From: Timema cristinae
Lineage: Eukaryota > Arthropoda > Insecta > Phasmatodea > Timematidae
Direction of reading: 5' to 3'
Assembly: GCA_039000515.1 (NCBI GenBank)
Contig: JBCFYV010000001.1
Span: 9,966,928-10,030,927, forward strand
DNA length: 64,000 nucleotides
The position numbers were made by a program, and so were the translations under genes. Below the pieces are notes generated by a model that saw only the letters and a program-made list of their open reading frames with translations, was not told the DNA's origin and did not search any database. Shown here one piece after another: positions 23,426 to 36,390 of this stretch (its first letter is position 1; the number at the start of each line of letters is the position of its first letter).

Positions 23426-24283
23426 TTGCAGGTTATATGTTTAATAGTAGCTAGAATTGTGCGAGCCCACCCAGATCAACTGGCGGGTTAGGCTCTGTCC
23501 CAACAGGTCAGAACTAGGTTCTAGTCTCAACGGTGATTGATTATCCTGTGAAATTCTCCGTCCTCATCCTTTGAACTTGACTGGGCAGTAAGACGCACAA
23601 CTCAAACCAATATGAAGACTGAGAGAATGTACGGCTAATATGATACTATTTACAGCACTTGAAACATGTAGACAAATTAGCACCATGGACCACATTCGGG
23701 CCCGAATGGCTACAACACTCTCCACTTTATTTATCACATGGAAACGGCAGTTCGGCCCACCCGGGCCACGAAGCAGAGTCTCCCAGAGAGTGGTGTGGAT
23801 GTCCACAGCTCTTAGGACGTTGCTCCTCCAAGGACCACATATGAAGGTGTTAAGGAAGGAATAATCCTGGTTGAAATGGTCCCATAAAGTGGTCCAAGGC
23901 AGGACAAAGGCAGTAAATCACGGGACAAGGAGAACAAGAACAGATTATGGTTCGATTTATCGGACTAAGAGGTAGAGGGGAGTGGAGATGCCAAGAACAA
24001 TATAATAATTACCGGCGCTGAAGCCTTTTAACAAGCGTCGATGCACGACATTGTTGGGTAAGAACGTGAAAGACGCCTATCGTCAAGCAGTCAGCATTTT
24101 CTCAAGATAATAGAACTGATACATTTAATCAGGTACGTAGCCAGAAAATACTTCCCGGGGGAAGGGACACAATTTTTTCTATGAAATTATAGTAATAAAT
24201 TTAAAATAAAACAAATTTATAATTGATCAATAATTATGTATTCTAAATGTGAATCATTATAGGATCTTACGGCGAGAAAAAGT
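23426..24283. other. Intergenic, no gene seen
   Basis: Overlapping short frames at 23564-23864 on both strands give no recognisable protein. Confidence 0.35.
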
Positions 24284-24440
24284 TACGAATCTACTTTCGC
24301 GTATTCATACGTCAAGTGATTTGATCTGATATATTATGAATACATATAAAATAACAGTAATAATATAATTATATGTTATAAATGTTGACTAAAATATATG
24401 AAGGTTCTAAGAGGTTATTCCTATTAAGATTGAAATTTAT
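24284..24440 (+). repeat. R-family dispersed repeat
   Basis: Shares CTACTTTCGCGTATTCATAC, GTCAAGTGATTTGATC and a following ATAACAGTAATAATATA block with copies at 29525, 44773, 48762 and 52310. Diverged. Confidence 0.6.
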
Positions 24441-24901
24441 GTTACTAATTTTAACTGAATAAGAGATTAACTCAAACTTCTTCATAATTCCAGAAATCAC
24501 TTAAAAATGAATTTATTACGACTAAAGAGAAAGGAGTATAATCTGGGGTTTGATTTAGTTAATTAGTAGAAGTTGTAAAAAAGCACTGAAATACAGAACT
24601 TTACAAGCGCAGAGCAGGATGGAGATAATCCGGTAGTAATCACACGTGAAAAACTACTCGATGAACTCAGCCAGGATTCGAGCACCAACCGATCCTTAAC
24701 ACATTGAATGCGTGCGTGCAGCTTACCCGAGTGGATCGGGATACTATTACCCAACAACCCACCCACGTGTTTGACATCCAACAGGTCCGCCCTGGGACAC
24801 GTCCAGGTCCATATATCACAGCACGGAGAATAGTTAACAAGGGCGTCAGTCGCTTCTCCTCCTCTGTATACGTACTGGTACAACGAAACACGTGACAAAT
24901 A

Positions 24902-26440
24902 GACTGGAGTAGAGTAGAGTGAGATAGACAATGTTATATTACAGGTGACTGGAGTAGAGTAGAGTGAGCTAGACAATGTTATATTACAGGTGACTGGAGT
25001 AGAGTAGAGTGAGCTAGACAATGTTATATCACAGGTGACTGGAGTAGAGTAGAGTGAGCTAGACAATGTTATATTAAAGGTGACTGGAGTAGAGTAGAGT
25101 GAGCTAGACAATGTTATATCACAGGTGACTGGAGAGAGTGAGACTAGACAATGTTATATCACAGGTGACTGGAGTAGAGTAGGTGACTAGACAATGTTAT
25201 ATACAGTGACTGGAGCAGAGTAGAGTGAGCTAGACAATGTTATATTAAAGGTGACTGGAGTAGAGTAAGTGAGCTAGACAATGTTATATTAAGGTGACTG
25301 GAGTAGAGTAAGTGAGCTAGACAATGTTATATCACAGGTGACTGGAGTAGAGTAGAGTGAGCTAGACAATGTTATATTACAGGTGACTGGAGTAGAGTAG
25401 AGTGAGCTAGACAATGTTATATCACAGGTGACTGGAGTAGAGTAGAGTGAGCTAGACAATGTTATATTAACAGGTGACTGGAGTAGAGTAGAGTGAGCTA
25501 GACAATGTTATATCACAGGTGACTGGAGTAGAGTAGAGTGAGCTAGACAATGTTATATAAGGTGACTGGAGTAGAGTAAGTGAGTAGACAATGTTATATC
25601 ACAGGTGACTGAGTAGAGTAGAGTGAGCTAGACAATGTTATATACAGGTGACTGGAGTAGAGTGAACTAGACAATGTTATATACAGGTGACTGGAGTAGA
25701 GTAGAGTGAGCTAGACAATGTTATATTAAGGTGACTGGAGTAGAGTAGAGTGAGCTAGACAATGTTATATAAGGTGACTGAGAGTAGAGTGACTAGACAA
25801 TGTTATATTACAGGTGACTGGAGCAGAGTAGAGTGAGCTAGACAATGTTATATTAAGGTGACTGGAGAGAGTAGAGTGAGCTAGACAATGTTATATTAAA
25901 GGTGACTGGAGTAGAGTAGAGTGAGCTAGACAATGTTATATCACAGGTGACTGGAGTAGAGTGAACTAGACAATGTTATATCACAGGTGACTGGAGTAGA
26001 GTAGAGTGAGCTAGACAATGTTATATACAGGTGACTGGAGTAGAGTAGAGTGAGCTAGACAATGTATATTACAGGTGACTGGAGAGAGTAGAGTGAGCTA
26101 GACAATGTTATATACAGGTGACTGAGAGAGTAGAGTGAGCTAGACAATGTTATATTACAGGTGACTGGAGCAGAGTAGAGTGAGCTAGACAATGTTATAT
26201 TAAGGTGACTGGAGTAGAGTAGAGTGAGCTAGACAATGTTATATCACAGGTGACTGGAGTAGAGTAGAGTGAGCTAGACAATGTTATATCACAGGTGACT
26301 GGAGTAGAGTAGAGTGAGCTAGACAATGTTATATCACAGTGACTGAGTAGTAGAGTGACTAGACAATGTTTATCACAGGTGAGTAGAGTAGAGTGAGCTA
26401 GACAATGTTATATCACAGGTGACTGGAGTAGAGTAGAGTG
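24902..26440. repeat. Minisatellite, ~44-bp unit, ~35 copies
   Basis: Unit GTGACTGGAGTAGAGTAGAG then TGAGCTAGACAATG and TTATATCACAG. Many copies differ only by loss of one or two bases (GACTGAG for GACTGGAG, ATATACAG for ATATTACAG); substitutions are rare. The 182-codon minus-strand frame at 24563-25111 runs through it and is not a gene. Confidence 0.95.
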
Positions 26441-27137
26441 GATGACAATAAGTGTATACAAGGTACCAGTGGCACGTACTATTGCCACTACCAGCGACTA
26501 ACATTTAGCCATACCATAGGCAACAAACAGGTTGATAAGAGTGAATCATGTCATCAGCAACACCTTCCTTCCTCTCACCTGGAGCAACAATCCGATGACT
26601 GTAATAAAAAGCGGGTCAATTACTTTCTCTGGGCCGGTCCCGCCCTGACCATCGCCCCTCCGGGGCAACAACTGATCAACTCTCATCTGGTAGATATTAC
26701 CTCATCACACCTTTATGGCTTTTATCTATTTAAATAAGTGAGGGTGGGTATTTGCGCTTGGGAGATCCCTTGAGTTCCCTCTGGTTTAGCACCCCACGAG
26801 GAATAATTTCATGCTCCACCGGGATCAGAACCAAGGCTCTCAGAGGCAGTTGTCCGTCGTCGTGCACATGTTCTCTGGTTTGGACGGGTCTTTAAACAAT
26901 GTAGTGAGAAGCCTCACACAATTCAATGCATCATATGTCATTCAACACCCCCTTCCCCTCCCCTAAAGACTTTGGCTCAAATTTTAATATTTCACTTGCA
27001 GTAGGCCTACTTTACTAGAAGTCGAAAACAACAAAATTATCCCCCTCCCCAACACATTAAAAATACCAGTAATTTTATTCTTGTTGGCGACATAAACTAT
27101 TATTAACACGTGTGTAAACAATGATCCCGTGTGAATG
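26441..27137. other. Intergenic, no gene seen
   Basis: Follows the satellite. The 99-codon frame at 26438-26737 starts inside the last satellite unit and shows no domain. Confidence 0.4.
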
Positions 27138-27365
27138 CAGGTTTAGTCGGTAGCGTGTTTGTCTTCTGAGCTAAGGGCCGCGGGTTCGATTCCTGGCATA
27201 GCTGAAAAATATATCGTTAATGAAATGTAGATTTTTTTCCCCCTTTCACAGTGACGAATTAACGGCCGGGGGTCTGGATGTTGTGTCTGTTATATATTTA
27301 AGTTAAATTATAAGTCGTGTACTAATATAATCAGTCGGTTCATAAAGTGCATGTTAAATAAATGA
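27138..27365 (+). mobile_element. SINE-D copy
   Basis: Head TTTAGTCGGTAGCGTGTTTG, B box CGCGGGTTCGATTCC, body TTTCACAGTGACGAATTAAC and TGTTGTGTCTG, then an AT-rich tail. Confidence 0.75.
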
Positions 27366-28771
27366 AATAGAATGAATTATTTCGTGATAATAACCAACAT
27401 TTGTATATAAGTTTAGCGAATCACGTATAAAAACAGCAGCCATGTAGAAGCATCATGAATTGAACCAAAGTATCGGCCTCCCTGATGGTCTGGAATAAGA
27501 AGAAAGCTCACGAGAGAAATAAGTGAGCATCGTTATTCCTTCATAGCAAAGTAGCCACTGGAATGTGTCCCATTATATCTCCAGCCCGATGACGTCACTA
27601 CACCAATCATGACAGACTAACTCCTCTGATTCAAGCGTCCCGCCGCCCGCCGAAAGGGTTGAGGACAAACAGAACAGAGCGACTCGGATAATGCAATGTT
27701 GCTCAACCAGGAACTGGTGAAGGGAAACAAGTCCCTGATAAACAGCTCAGTCACGTGACGAGGGGGTAATTTACCTTTTCCCCCAGTAGGGTAATTACAC
27801 TCATTACAACGCGTCCACACAAACAATATCACCCCGGTAAGAAGTAAGAGTAATTTACAAATTAACTCAGCGTGACTAAAACATTTGAGAACACATATTT
27901 ACCCCTCTTTCACGAACTTACGTAAGTCACCGAGACGGTAGCAGAAGAGTGTTATTTTGGTAATAGTTTGGAAACTTTTACTTTCTCACAACAAATACAA
28001 GCTAATCATGTCGACACGTTGGGCAGGGAACATTGAAAGAAATAGGCACGCTTTTTCCTGGACCTGTATTACGCAGGGTGATCGCAAATAGGTCGATAGA
28101 GGAGGATTGCAGTGCGGCCCATAGTCAATTCCAAGTCACCGAACGAAAAATAATTTATAGTTGAAGATATTGACACCAACTGTCAAAACCAGGGTTTGGC
28201 GCGTGAGAGTAATCGTCACGAAAGTAAATAAAGAACTAAACTGTCGTATTTAGTTATTATAATGGCGACCCGGTTATTCCAAGCACTACGTGTATTCCAA
28301 TCAAATAAACGTTCATAGCCTCATGACATGGACAGGATCGTAAGGTCGTTTACTATTTTATTGTTAGACCTAACAAGCCATCTCTGAGAGAACTGATTGG
28401 TAAGATATACCTTTAAGGTAAGTATCTAAAAAATGCGATACCAAGGTCTGTATTCCTAATCTTGAAGGGTTTTAGCATGAAGCTAAATGTAGAAACCATT
28501 CGCTCTGAATGTGACAGCCCAGAAACAGATAGCTACACATTAACTGTGGGCTGTGTCCATTTAACCTCATACTTCCCAACACCCTGAAGAGAAGACGCTA
28601 GGGAGCACGCAATCTTTATGAGAAACATCCAAGATGGAGAGATCAGAGCTATCAACACAACGAATGGCGTTACCTTTTGTTATGAGAAATATAAAAATAG
28701 ATCAAGACAACAGGGAACTGACATCACCTGAAATTAGAAATTGCGTCTGTCAGACAGCCCTGACCCCTGGA

Positions 28772-28806
<35 letters not shown>

Positions 28807-28889
28807 TAATACAGTACTAAACTATTAGAATATAAAGGATTGAGTTCGGAGGATTTTTTTTATACAATGTGTCATTTAAATGGAGGTAG
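27366..28889. other. Intergenic, no gene seen
   Basis: A GC-richer patch at 27590-27835 has a 71-codon minus-strand frame without recognisable features and a CACGTG E-box near 27752. An (AAT)n microsatellite lies at 28777-28803. Confidence 0.4.
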
Positions 28890-29134
28890 CTTAAGGTGGG
28901 AATGTAGGAGACGCGAGAAAAGTTCCAAAATAAATTAAATAATTCTTCAGTACTAGCAAAAAGGTCAATTTTTCTTCATATGTTGATATCAACAGTTGTT
29001 GAATATCTCTCAAGAGTGTCCCTGGAATTTAATGACAACTTTTCCTCCTAATTTAAAAAGTTTATCATCCGATGCTGCTATGCTCATGACAGATATTCAA
29101 CAACTGTTGATATCACCTTGTGTAGAAAACTAAA

Positions 29135-29174
<40 letters not shown>

Positions 29175-29260
29175 GAGCAACAGTCGATTTGTTTTGGACA
29201 AAAACACTTATCTTTTCTCACGTCCCTAAGAAATGCAGGCTTCGAGTTCCTGTAAGCGAT
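28890..29260. mobile_element. M1 hairpin element
   Basis: GATATCAACAGTTGTTGAAT near 28985 is inverted near 29096-29116. The outer end starts CTTAAGGTGGGAA. A (TA)n microsatellite at 29138-29168 has expanded in its right arm. Confidence 0.78.
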
Positions 29261-29307
29261 TGTAAAATATCTCTAGGGAGGAATAAACTGGGTTGATCGG
29301 CTGCGCG

Positions 29308-29420
29308 TCTTACTACCTGTCCGGAATAACATTAAACTTGTATGGACGAGGACGTAAACATTTATAAGGAATGCACCCAAATTCGACCGAAGTTTGGGGC
29401 CCAACTTACCCGTCACCGAC
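29308..29420 (-). mobile_element. SINE-A fragment, with a plus-strand tail fragment beyond it
   Basis: GCGTCTTACTACCTGTCCGG, then a degraded body to ~29420. A plus-strand body fragment (AGGATACACTTTCTTTAAAT) follows at 29432-29505. Confidence 0.55.
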
Positions 29421-29524
29421 AAATCAGATCAGGATACACTTTCTTTAAATTCAGCCTTTTTTATATTTAATACGTTAGTGAGATTAATACAGCCCAGTTT
29501 TCATAGGAATAACCTTATCTGACA

Positions 29525-29715
29525 GATAGAAAAGTAACTAGATCTACTTTCACGCATTCATACGGCAAGTCATGTGATCTGCAGCTGTCACTGTTGATAT
29601 TATCAATAACAACAAAATAACAATAATGATATAGTAAAATGTTATCAATGCTGACCTTAACAAAATATGTTTGTATTTTGTAAAAGGCCTTTCCTATGAA
29701 GAATGAACTGTATGT
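29525..29715 (+). repeat. R-family dispersed repeat
   Basis: CTACTTTCACGCATTCATAC, GTCATGTGATCTGCAGCTG, TATCAATAACAAC and TTTGTATTTTG in order; the best-preserved copy of the family. Confidence 0.68.
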
Positions 29716-30105
29716 ATACGTGTGAGACAAGGAGTAGTGAGTCAGGTGATATAAATAAACCGGCAGGAAATCCTCCCCATCAGCCATATAATAAGCAGAA
29801 CCTATGGCGAGACCTGTAGTTTCGAGGATTATTACATTTAGGTGCTCGGATCGCCGAAACACGGTGACATATGGGTGCCCCAGATCAATTTCAAGTGGAG
29901 GACGGCGAGAGAACCAAAAACAGGTTTTCGTAGTAAAAAAAAGGTTGAATTTTTGAACGCTATGTGTGTCCCTAATAGGAGAATCATGTGTAGAAAGAAA
30001 TGTCATGAGCACGGACATAGCACTTCACTTGTTTCTCAACCCTGGGTCGGCGGTCGATGTGATTGTACAAGAGCAACCAGATAGCGCGGCAACTGTTGTT
30101 CGAAC

Positions 30106-30780
30106 AAGTGAAAATTAGGTTGAAAATGTTCATCTTTTGTTGAAAACTCAGACGAAAATTATTCTCCTTCTGTTGAAAATATTCCCCTTCTATTTAAAGA
30201 TCAATTGAAAATTCCCAGTTAGTTGAAAACGCATTTGAAAATTATTTCCTTTCTAATGAAAACTCATTTGAAAAGTCACCTTTTGTTCTAAGTTCAGTTT
30301 AATATTCAAATTCGGTTGAAATATCAGTTTAATATTAAAATTTATTATTATAATAATATATTATTATTATTATTATTATTATTATTAGCACCGCGTCTTA
30401 CTACCCGTTCGGGCTATACGCACTTACACTAATGTGTAATGGTAGGGTGATTGTGAGATGAAATGGAGGACCTACAGTTTAACGTGGGATCCGAACCACG
30501 GTGGAGGCCTAGCATTCACACATTCACAAGTTGTGACTAATACATGTCTTGTCAGAGGTGAAGGAAGGGTTTGGCAATCAGATAAATCTGTGCCGGGACC
30601 AAGGATTGAACCCCGGACCCCCCAGCACATAAGTACGACACCTTACCACTAGACCGCCAGGTCACCCTTTATCTTTTATTGAAAGATCAGTTGTAAATTC
30701 ACATTCTGTCGAAAGTTCAGTTATAAATTCATTATTTTTTGTAAGCTTAGTTATAAATTCACCAAAATGCAAGCGCAATG
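30106..30780. repeat. Diverged ~26-bp tandem repeat, split by a SINE
   Basis: Irregular repeats of TTGAAAATTCA / AGTTGAAAACTCA at 30106-30340 resume as GAAAGATCAGTTGTAAATTC at 30680-30780. A SINE-E copy (30358-30667) sits between the halves. Confidence 0.6.
30358..30667 (-). mobile_element. SINE-E copy with (TAA)n tail
   Basis: From the left: (TTA)n microsatellite, shared tail complement GCACCGCGTCTTACTACCCG, body (CAGTTTAACGTGGGATCCG), then the tRNA-Glu-like head complement (GGATTGAACCCCGG, CACTAGACCGCCAGGTCACC). Confidence 0.85.
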
Positions 30781-31082
30781 AGCCATTGCTTGTAAAAAGG
30801 TCTCAACCAAACAATGTCTTGTTTTCTGTGTTGTGGTGAAAACAGCTCGAGCGAATGCGATGGAAATACAAGAGTCGAGGATGTGATGACTCAAAAATTC
30901 AGGTTAAGACGAGCATTTCTGCAGTGGATTAGTTGTTACAGGGTCTATATTCTATTAGAACTGATTGTACACTCAGTTCCTGAAAAGTTATTTCCTTGAC
31001 CTATTACACCATGGCCCTATATTATAAGATGCATTACAGCGGAACCAAACTTGATGCCTGTCAAAGTAAAAGGATACATACA

Positions 31083-31363
31083 TTATTATTATTATTATTA
31101 GCACCGCGTCTTACTACCCGTTCGGGTTATACGCTCTTACGCTAATGTGTAATGGTAGGGTGATGAGATGAAATGAAGGACCTACAGTTTAACGTGGAAT
31201 CCGAACCACGGTGGAGGCCTGGCATTCCCCACATTCACAAGATAACTTGTCAGAGGTGAAGGAAGGGTTTGGAAATCAGATAAATCTGTGCCGGGACCGA
31301 GGATTGAACCCCGGCCGCCAGCATAGAAGTCTGACACCTTACCCCTAGACCACCAGGCCACCC
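31083..31363 (-). mobile_element. SINE-E copy with 12-bp target duplication
   Basis: Flanked by AGGATACATACA at 31071-31082 and 31364-31375. Order: (TTA)n, shared tail, body, tRNA-Glu-like head. The ends are defined directly by the duplication. Confidence 0.92.
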
Positions 31364-31769
31364 AGGATACATACAAAAAGAACCGATGAAGGCTCATATA
31401 AATGCATAAAACTGATATTTTAAAATGGTAATTTTACATCTACTGAAATAACATGTTATACTTGAAGACTCGGGGAGTATGTGGTCGGACCTGCGAACAG
31501 AGGGAGGTGAATTGATACATGATGTGATCTATATTCTCTTTCACATCAGCGCACGCGCAAACGAGTAAGTGTATTTATTGAGTGATCAACTAGAGACACT
31601 AGAAAACATGCGATTGATTCAAATGAGGAAGAAAAAGACCAGTGTCGTGTCGTGTCGTGTCGTGCAATGTAGCCAGCCAGGGTAGGCGGAGTTTGTTAAA
31701 ACTATTCTTATGATAATATGTTCTACTCCTAATATGTCTTCATTTGACCAGTCATACACAGGCTCCCAT

Positions 31770-33358
31770 CTACATACCTCACATGGGAATGTATGTTCGT
31801 TGATACCTGACCAATGAGTGTTCTACTGAGGGATGAGAACAATTCACAGGTACAGTTTAAACAAGCTCTGCTCTACATACCTCACATGGGAATGTATGTT
31901 CGTTGATACCTGACCAATGAGTGTTCTACTGAGTGATGAGAACAATTCACAGGTACAGTTTAAACAAGCTCTGCTCTACATACCTCACATGGGAATGTAT
32001 GTTCGTTGATACCTGACCAATGAGTGTTCTACTGAGTGATGAGAACAATTCACAGGTACAGTTTAAACAAGATCTGTTCTACATACCTCATATGGGAATG
32101 TATGTTTGTTGATACCTTACCAATGAGTGTTCTACTGAGGGATGAGAACAATTCACAGGTACAGTTTAAACAAGCTCTGCTCTACATACCTCACATGGGA
32201 ATGTATGTTCGTTGATACCTGACCAATGAGTGTTCTACTGAGTGATGAGAACAATTCACAGGTACAGTTTAAACAAGCTCTGCTCTACATACCTCACATG
32301 GGAATGTATGTTCGTTGATACCTGACCAATGAGTGTTCTACTGAGGGATGAGAACAATTCACAGGTACAGTTTAAACAAGCTCTGCTCTACATACCTCAC
32401 ATGGGAATGTATGTTCGTTGATACCTGACCAATGAGTGTTCTACTGAGTGATGAGAACAATTCACAGGTACAGTTTAAACAAGCTCTGCTCTACATACCT
32501 CACATGGGAATGTATGTTCGTTGATACCTGACCAATGAGTGTTCTACTGAGTGATGAGAACAATTCACAGGTACAGTTTAAACAAGATCTGTTCTACATA
32601 CCTCATATGGGAATGTATGTTTGTTGATACCTTACCAATGAGTGTTCTACTGAGGGATGAGAACAATTCACAGGTACAGTTTAAACAAGCTCTGCTCTAC
32701 ATACCTCACATGGGAATGTATGTTCGTTGATACCTGACCAATGAGTGTTCTACTGAGTGATGAGAACAATTCACAGGTACAGTTTAAACAAGCTCTGCTC
32801 TACATACCTCACATGGGAATGTATGTTCGTTGATACCTGACCAATGAGTGTTCTACTGAGTGATGAGAACAATTCACAGGTACAGTTTAAACAAGATCTG
32901 TTCTACATACCTCATATGGGAATGTATGTTTGTTGATACCTTACCAATGAGTGTTCTACTGAGTGATGAGAACAATTCACAGGTACAGTTTAAACAAGAT
33001 CTGTTCTACATACCTCATATGGGAATGTATGTTTGTTGATACCTTACCAATGAGTGTTCTACTGAGGGATGAGAACAATTCACAGGTACAGTTTAAACAA
33101 GCTCTGCTCTACATACCTCATATGGAATGTATGTTCGTTGATACCTGACCAATGAGTGTTCTACTGAGTGATGAGAACATTTCACAGGTACAGTTTAAAC
33201 AAGCTCTGCTCTACATACCTCACATGGGAATGTATGTTCGTTGATACCTGACCAATGAGTGTTCTACTGAGTGATGAGAACAATTCACAGGTACAGTTTA
33301 AACAAGCTCTGCTCTACATACCTCACATGGGAATGTATGTTCGTTTATATCTGACTAA
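31770..33358. repeat. Satellite, 103-bp unit, ~15 copies with variant types
   Basis: Unit includes CTACATACCTCACATGGGAA, TACCTGACCAATGAGTG and CAATTCACAGGTACAG. Two forms occur: A (GCTCTGCTC...CTCACATG...TTCG...CCTGACC) and B (GATCTGTTC...CTCATATG...TTTG...CCTTACC), recurring roughly as A-A-B. Confidence 0.96.
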
Positions 33359-33883
33359 TACTCCGCTTACCATGGAAACACCTGACTCCCCGATACTGTA
33401 AAGGCTCTAGTTTAAGTATAAGCTGTGCAGGTTGCATACATAACAGGGCTTACTTACGGTGCTAGTAGTTTCTTCTTCTTCCCAACAGAGCGAGACACTT
33501 ACCTGTAACACAAGAGAACAGGTAGTCTTGAGATATGATCATTGAAAATGTAAATATAAAGTTTGAACACAGCCAACAGTTTTCACTGTAGCTCCAAGTA
33601 CGCTCATATTTTATAGTTCGGGGGCACATTAAACGTCAAGATTCATCCATTATATTATAGAGGAAGGTAAAATTCATGATTACAATACTTTACATAAAAG
33701 TAAAATTTGTGTACAAGTGTTTAAAGTACAACTAGTAATGACGCCTTAGAGCTCAAGACCATCAAAGCGGGTCTACCATTAGTTAAAAGTCACAAAGGCT
33801 TGTCATCTACTGCGTGTGTTGAGTAGACAAGGAAAAACAGCACAGATCTACCAGGATCTGCTCTGCGCAAAGCGGTAGAAGAA

Positions 33884-34110
<227 letters not shown>

Positions 34111-34249
34111 CGGTAGAAGAAACACTCCAAGGAGATAGTCGTGGCCGCAACAAGAGCTCCCGTTCTGAAGACTGTGATAACGAGACATGGGGACGCCTAA
34201 ATGGAGTGGTGAGTCATTAATGAGGAAATGGAGAGCTGCTCGGAGTAAT

Positions 34250-34440
34250 ATTAACAATTGTTGAATGTCTGTCATGATCATTGCGGTATCTGACCAGCAA
34301 TTTTTTTTAAATAAAGAGAAAAAGTCCTGTCCAAATACTCAACAAATGTTGATATCACCAAGTGTAGAAAATTAAACTAAACAAATCTACTTGAGAAATA
34401 TTTATCTATTTTGAATAAAACTGTTTTTTTCCTAAAAAAA
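34250..34440. mobile_element. M1 hairpin element, partial
   Basis: ACAATTGTTGAATGTCTGTCA near 34254 is inverted near 34347-34370 (TCAACAAATGTTGATATCAC). Outer left end missing. Confidence 0.65.
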
Positions 34441-34511
34441 AACCAACGTGTATAATACGGACCCAACCAGGAGTTTATCGGGAGCCACACTACTAGACAT
34501 CCGGGATATCC

Positions 34512-34720
34512 ACGTATTTACATTAGTATGGTAAGAGGAAGGTATAATTTAAAGGAAATGTACCAATATTTGCGTGGATGGCACGTGATTAACAAGTTAG
34601 GTAAATCAACTCGGTGCTCCAGGTGAGGATTGAAACCCCATGTCTTCTCCATGACCGACAAACCAGACTCTACAAGACTGACACTTTTATTCGTCAGATA
34701 GAATACGTTTATCATGCTTG
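34512..34720 (-). mobile_element. SINE-A copy, diverged
   Basis: Body AATGTACCAATATTTGCGTG and B-box region TGAGGATTGAAACCCC. Tail lost, head partly recognisable. Confidence 0.62.
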
Positions 34721-35282
34721 GTTGACTTGATTCGTCAGCTGACATTTGTCCAGAGCTCACTCGGATAGAACTAGCTTTGTATATTTAGCTAACACAACAC
34801 TAAATATATAAAATTAACACATCTAATTAAATGAGATAGCATTTGAAATTATATTTACTAACTTATTTTAAATTGTATGAGTGTGACAGAATAAAAATGA
34901 ACAAATTCAAATTTTTGACTAAATTTTATATGGTTGTACATATTATAGTTTATTTTAATCAAACAAAAAGATATTTTAAGGGATTGTTTGCTATGAAATA
35001 ATATTTTAAAATTGAATAAAATTAATTAAACTCAATATTTTCAAGATAAGATTGAAAATATCAAGTAATTAAACTTTTCGAATTTTGTAAAAAAAAAGAA
35101 AAGTTGAGTTGGAACGATTAAAATTCGACTCTAACTCTAACTTTGGAATACTTGCACACTCTTGATTATTTTAAATAATTAGAACAGATCAGAAAAAGGT
35201 CCAATCAAAGTGTCAGTGCAGTCAAAAGTGAAGTGTCAACGAATCTCTCAAATTAAAAGGAATTTCTTTCATTTATGATGAG
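34721..35282. other. Intergenic, no gene seen
   Basis: Very AT-rich with no open frame of note. Confidence 0.4.
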
Positions 35283-35419
35283 GAGCTACGACCATGATTT
35301 TGGTTGGAAGCCGGTTATTGAAGGCCTTATTTCGTACCATAATCCTAATGTATAGTACTATTCTGGTACGAAATAAGGTCTTTAATATCGGACTTCCTAC
35401 CAAAATGATGGTGTAGCTC
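35283..35419. mobile_element. Foldback (MITE-like) element
   Basis: Two ~57-bp inverted arms starting GAGCTACGACCATGATTTTG and ending ATGGTGTAGCTC, meeting at CTTATTTCGTACCA / TGGTACGAAATAAG around a ~26-bp loop. No coding content. Confidence 0.75.
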
Positions 35420-35683
35420 GGAAAAGGAATGAGAAGTGCTCAATCCGAACTAATGAGCCACAGAGCACGCGGAAGGCTCACGACGCACGACGGGGTCAGG
35501 GGTGTACTCGACAGTACGACGGGCGGATGGAGGAAGGTCCAGTATAATCACACAGCCGGCCATACGGTTGGTTATGTAAAGGAAGGTATAAAGTTTCCCA
35601 CTGATCCAGTTAATGATTGGTTCATTATTCCAAACACGTCACCCACGGAGGTAAAACGTATCATGTCCTGGTTTGTTTTTTTA

Positions 35684-35911
35684 GCACGTCTTAATACCTG
35701 TTCGGGATATACGCTGATGGTTTTAAGGAAATAGGAAGGTTATATTTATAGGAAGTATAGCCACATTTGCGTGAAGAGAGGGAGAAAACAATTAAAGAAA
35801 GACAACCTCAATACATCCGACAAAGATTCGAACCTATCTCCCCGTCATCAGCAGTCTAGTGTACTGCGAGAGTAGCGCCTTAGACAATGCGGCCAACAAA
35901 GCGAGCCATGT
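35684..35911 (-). mobile_element. SINE-A copy
   Basis: Tail complement AGCACGTCTTAATACCTG, body CACATTTGCGTGAAGAGAG, B box AAAGATTCGAACC, head complement to GCGAGCC. Confidence 0.8.
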
Positions 35912-36390
35912 CAAGGTTTAATTTGGGCGGAGGATAGTATCATGGCTCTGTCACCAATTAAACAAAATATTATTAATTTACTGATATGTTTTTAAAGCAT
36001 TTGAGGAGTAATTCCACAGAAACATCAACAAATTACTAGATTTTTTAATTGATTTTGAACCGATCCAATATTAAAGTCATTTTATATAAAACTGTATTAG
36101 AACCAATCTGTCTCCAATACTGACCCATTTCTATAGGTTTCCAATGCTAGCTTGCCACTGTCACTCACTTATGCGTCTTACTCTATAGGTACTAGGGAAA
36201 TAGATGTATAACATTTGGGTATTTCAAGTAACGTTCTTTAAGGTAGAACATGAGAGGTACTGGGTTGAGTATACAATCATAAATCGTTCAAAGGTGCTAA
36301 TGATACATCAGTGCAAAGTGTTTCAAAACAACAAAACAAAGAAGGTTTACTAAACCTGGGATAGATCTATCTTTCTAGGCCACTGGGAAG
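35912..36390. other. Intergenic, no gene seen
   Basis: AT-rich spacer between a SINE and the next satellite. Confidence 0.35.

Noticed and set aside
24563..25111. 182-codon minus-strand frame
   Set aside because: Mostly translated 44-bp satellite; the frame breaks as soon as unit length varies.
29515..30018. 167-codon minus-strand frame
   Set aside because: Runs through an R-family repeat and has no recognisable domain or gene structure.
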